A program made the translations under genes and the position numbers. Below are positions 6,841 to 9,029 of a stretch of 9,029 bases of DNA, piece after piece. This stretch comes from Candidatus Hydrogenedentota bacterium (GTDB lineage: Bacteria > Hydrogenedentota > Hydrogenedentia > Hydrogenedentales > SLHB01), in assembly GCA_013349485.1 (NCBI GenBank), contig DUZM01000274.1:1-9029 (forward strand), written 5' to 3'. Every line of letters starts with the position of its first letter. The stretch's first letter is position 1. Below the pieces are notes generated by a model, which made no database searches, had not been told where the DNA came from, and saw only the letters and a list, made by a program, of their open reading frames with translations.

Positions 6841-7014
6841 CGTGAGACTACGCGATCTAAACGTCGAGGCGCAACTGGGGGGTCACGGCCTGAATAGGCC
6901 TACAGCTGAGCTTAAGCTGGTTCACGCCCATGCGCAATTGCTGCGGGTAGGTCTGCAGGTGATCTCCGATGGTACAAATGCAGACTGTCAGTGCCAATGT
7001 TCGTTGACAAGTGT

Positions 7015-7111
7015 CGCCGGGCATTTTCCCGGCGCGGAACCAGGCAAGGACAAAACGCCACGCAGGACGGAGCTTCTCGCCCGTGTTTTTCCGCGTCAGT
7101 CCGCGGGCGAG
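7015..7111. repeat. Two hairpins in the gap between the DUF4185 and DUF2961 genes
   Basis: CGCCGGG (7015-7021) pairs with CCCGGCG (7028-7034) around a 6-nt loop. CTCGCCCG (7076-7083) pairs with CGGGCGAG (7104-7111), with an alternative CCGCG/CGCGG pairing inside. Neither has a T-run on the minus strand, so they are not clear intrinsic terminators. They may be 3'-end, processing or Rho-related hairpins after the DUF4185 gene. The rest of the 353-bp gap (6797-7149) shows no gene, and no convincing promoter was found for the DUF2961 gene. Confidence 0.35.
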
Positions 7112-7149
7112 GGGGCGCAGCGCGCCGCGCCGCCCGCCCGAAGTATGGC

Positions 7150-8378
7150 TCAACCGCCGCCGGTCGGGTTCGTGCCCGGGTTTGTCGCCGGCGACACCTC
7201 GTGATACCCGATATCGGCCTGCATAAGAACGACCTGATACGGATTCCACGTTGACATCGTGAAATAGATGGTGCACCGGTCCATGCTTCCCTGGAAGTAG
7301 CGTGGGAGCAGGTAAGGCCCATACTCGGCGCCCCAATGCCCTTCCAGGCCGGGGTCGTGGGCATTCGGGCCGTCGGCATGCTCGGGCAGCGGCGAATGCA
7401 TGAAGTTCCCGTATCCTCCGTCCCGAAACGGGTCGAACAGGACGGCGGCGTCCGACCACGGCCCCCACGGACGCTCGGCACAACGGAACACGATGCCGCG
7501 CGGCTCCATCGAGTTGTACAGCATGATCCAACGCTTCAGCTGCCCACACCATTTCACCGACATCTCCCCGACCTGCCGGTGCTCGAAAAGCGCGAGTGCC
7601 TCGTCCTCAGACTCCTTCCATACGGGTTGGGAATCTCCATCAAGCCCCGCGAAATAACGGATGGCGCCTTTCTCGCGGATCTGCCTCGAGGGAACGCACG
7701 CGAAACGCGGGCTGCTTCCGCGGTAAACGCCAGCCCCAAACAGGAGAACCGTATCGCCCTCGTGCGGGAATCCCGCGACGTCGCCTTCCGACACTTTCGC
7801 CAAGTCCACCGCGAGGAATTTCTCGGTAGACAAATCATAGACCTTCTCGAACGTATAGCCATCGTCTTCAGAGACGGCGAGAACGGCACGGTTGAAAGCC
7901 TGCTCCTCCGTGTGGTCCGTTGCCGCAACGATATACATCGTGTCGTCAACGGAGATGCCGCCGGTTGGCACCTCGAACTGAAGCATACGGACGCCGGGGA
8001 TGGTGATGGGTAGAAATCTTCCGTCATCCCCGTCAAGAACTCCAACTTGACGTTTTTGGGGTCGGTGCTGGTCGTATATGCAATGGGATCCCGCATCCAC
8101 ATGATCCCATCCAGCCGCATATCGCCAAAAAGAAAGTAAAGCCGCCCCTTATGTTCGAATCCAATTCCCAAGTCTGATCCAGGGACGCCGAAACGCTCAC
8201 CGGTGCGGCTGAGAGTGGGCGTCATCCGCTCCTGGTCCATATCACCCGTGAGTTGACAGACTTTGCGCACCGTGCCTGCGATAGGGCCAAGAATCATGGG
8301 CTTCTCCGTCGGGTCGGCGGCGCAGATCAAGGACACGAGCGTCAACGTCGCCAACATTGCTGTTCTGATACTCCTCAA
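7150..8378 (-). CDS. Secreted DUF4185 (GH183-type) protein, interrupted by a frameshift
   Basis: Two overlapping reading frames together encode one DUF4185 protein of about 409 aa. Characterised members form GH183, endo-D-arabinanases with a beta-propeller fold. The first frame gives a signal peptide (residues 1-21, basic then hydrophobic, ending CAA) and the family hallmark SDLGIGFEHKGRLYFLFGD (68-86), followed by RDPIAYTT. After Thr119 (codon at 8024-8022) the sequence makes sense only in another frame: GRFLPITIPGVRMLQFEVPTGG onward, with EDDGYTFEKVYD, MSVKWCGQLKRWIMLYN and the propeller end MSTWNPYQVVLMQADIGYHE. One base is missing near 8022, next to a G-run, so it may be a sequencing error or a true mutation. 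TTG at 8378 is chosen as start, with GAGGA (8392-8388) 9 nt upstream and a better signal peptide than the ATG at 8357. The DUF2961 gene downstream is a known functional partner family. Confidence 0.82.
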
Positions 8379-8448
8379 GTCGCTGTTTCCTCATTAATGA
8401 CACGTGAGTGGACCTATATGCGGAGATTTCCCGTATGGATCTGCCTGC

Positions 8449-8461
8449 GCCAGTCTCTGGC
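8449..8461. repeat. Small hairpin in the DUF4185 leader
   Basis: GCCAG-TCT-CTGGC is a perfect 5-bp stem with a 3-nt loop, extendable by CCT/AGG across a 2-nt bulge. It lies in the presumed 5' leader of the DUF4185 transcript, just downstream of the predicted start site. Its role is unknown. Confidence 0.25.
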
Positions 8462-8463
8462 AG

Positions 8464-8490
8464 GTTCTGATCTACAGTAAGTGTCAGAAC
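8464..8490. promoter_or_regulatory. Operator-like inverted repeat over the DUF4185 promoter
   Basis: GTTCTGA (8464-8470) and TCAGAAC (8484-8490) are perfect 7-bp inverted arms separated by 13 bp. The repeat covers the predicted -10 and start site of the DUF4185 gene, a position suited to a repressor. The regulator is not in the window. Confidence 0.42.
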
Positions 8491-8502
8491 TCAGGTTTTC
8501 AA
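8474..8502 (-). promoter_or_regulatory. Candidate promoter for the DUF4185 gene
   Basis: On the minus strand, TTGAAA (8502-8497, 5 of 6 to the -35 consensus) is followed after exactly 17 bp by TACTGT (8479-8474, 3 of 6 to the -10). Transcription would start near 8467, about 90 nt before the TTG start. The weak -10 would suit a regulated promoter. Confidence 0.4.
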
Positions 8503-8519
8503 CAACAATGTTTTCTGTC

Positions 8520-8539
8520 ATGGCCTGTCTCGAGGCCAT
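8520..8539. promoter_or_regulatory. Second inverted repeat between the divergent genes
   Basis: ATGGCCT (8520-8526) and AGGCCAT (8533-8539) are perfect 7-bp arms around GTCTCG. It lies upstream of both the DUF4185 gene (-) and the methyltransferase gene (+), about 35 bp before the latter's predicted -10. It may be a protein-binding site or a hairpin. Its arms do not match those of the neighbouring repeat at 8464-8490. Confidence 0.38.
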
Positions 8540-8570
8540 TCACGGTATGCATAATCGCGCGTACGGGAAA

Positions 8571-8579
8571 TGATAGAAT
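8571..8579 (+). promoter_or_regulatory. Extended -10 promoter for the methyltransferase gene
   Basis: TGATAGAAT is an extended -10 element (TGn plus TAGAAT) without an obvious -35. The start site would be near 8586, giving a short leader that still includes the Shine-Dalgarno site at 8592-8596. It closely matches the element before the kinase gene. Confidence 0.45.
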
Positions 8580-8602
8580 CTCAACGGCAACGAGGGAAAA
8601 GC

Positions 8603-9029
8603 ATGACTGAATGGTTTGAGAACGAGTCGTTCTGGCGCGAAATGTACGCCCATATGTTTCCGGATGAGCGGTTTGAAAAGGCACAAGAGGAGATCGAGGG
8701 CGTCTACGGACTCGTCGGATTCGAAGGGAAAACAGCGCTCGATCTCTGTTGCGGCCCAGGCAGGCACGCGATCGCGATGGCAAAAAGGGGCGTCAAAGTC
8801 ACGGCGGTGGACCGAACTCGCTTTCTCCTTGACAAGGCCAGGGAACGTGCCCAGGCCGCCCAAGTGGACGTCGAGTGGGTATTGTCCGACATGCGCGAGT
8901 TTGCTCGTCCCGTTGCATTCGATCTAGCCATCAGCATGTTTACTTCATTTGGGTATTTTGAGGATAGACAGGACAACCTACGCGTCCTGAGAAATGTCTA
9001 CCAGAGCCTGAGACCGGGCGGAGCCTGCC
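8603..9029 (+). CDS. Class I SAM-dependent methyltransferase, truncated by the window edge
   Basis: Only the first 142 codons are present; the frame runs open through the last base. The protein starts MTEWFENESFWREMYAHMFP and has the Rossmann-fold S-adenosylmethionine-binding motif I as ALDLCCGPGRHA (45-56). The acidic end of strand 2 is at VTAVD (66-70). SDMREF (95-100), FDLAISMFTSFGYFED (106-121) and the post-motif SLRPGG (135-140) follow. This pattern is typical of small, about 250-aa, methyltransferases acting on small molecules. The cysteine pair in motif I (DLCCGPG) is a common variant of the usual DxGxGxG. The substrate cannot be told. GAGGG (8592-8596) lies 6 nt before the ATG. The gene is divergent from the DUF4185 gene, so a shared pathway is not implied. 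Confidence 0.88.
   Translation, partial: MTEWFENESFWREMYAHMFPDERFEKAQEEIEGVYGLVGFEGKTALDLCCGPGRHAIAMAKRGVKVTAVDRTRFLLDKARERAQAAQVDVEWVLSDMREFARPVAFDLAISMFTSFGYFEDRQDNLRVLRNVYQSLRPGGAC

Noticed and set aside
6980..6997. Sigma54-like site TTGGCAC...TGC on the minus strand before the DUF2961 gene
   Set aside because: The distance between the GG and GC elements is 12 nt rather than the required 10, so it does not fit sigma54 geometry.

Overview
The window looks like chromosomal DNA from an uncultured, GC-rich, flagellated Gram-negative-type bacterium. Candidate groups are the Planctomycetota/Verrucomicrobiota side of the tree or Hydrogenedentota. This is inferred from the gene mix: two secreted carbohydrate-active proteins of the DUF2961 and DUF4185 families, an HU protein whose central part looks PVC-like, a soluble Hanks-type kinase, a FlgM-like protein, and Shine-Dalgarno sites before most genes. 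No gene here fixes the taxonomy, and no mobile element, CRISPR array, tRNA or rRNA was seen.

Layout from left to right. Positions 1-366 are non-coding. They hold a near-perfect 20-bp palindrome just upstream of a good sigma70-type promoter. That promoter drives a 560-aa B12-binding-type radical SAM protein (367-2049, +). On the opposite strand lies a 97-aa FlgM-like anti-sigma factor (2193-2486, -), preceded by what looks like a FliA/sigma28 promoter. From about 2580 to 2920 there is no convincing gene, but several strong inverted repeats. An HU-family protein (3098-3394, +) follows and ends at a textbook intrinsic terminator. Next is a 318-aa serine/threonine kinase (3529-4485, +).

The right half is a carbohydrate-degradation segment read on the minus strand. 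A secreted DUF4185 (GH183-type) protein (8378-7150) is broken by a one-base frameshift near 8022. After a 353-bp gap comes a large secreted DUF2961 (GH172-type) protein (6796-4667). These two families are known partners in D-arabinan breakdown in gut Bacteroidota (endo-D-arabinanase plus exo-D-arabinofuranosidase), so a shared role here is a reasonable inference. No SusC/SusD-type transporter or sugar-catabolic gene is in view. The last gene, a class I SAM-dependent methyltransferase (8603 to the end, +), diverges from the DUF4185 gene and is cut by the window edge. The intergenic DNA between them carries two operator-like inverted repeats.

Apart from the DUF4185/DUF2961 pair, the genes look like independent transcription units. 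Several have recognisable promoters of different types.
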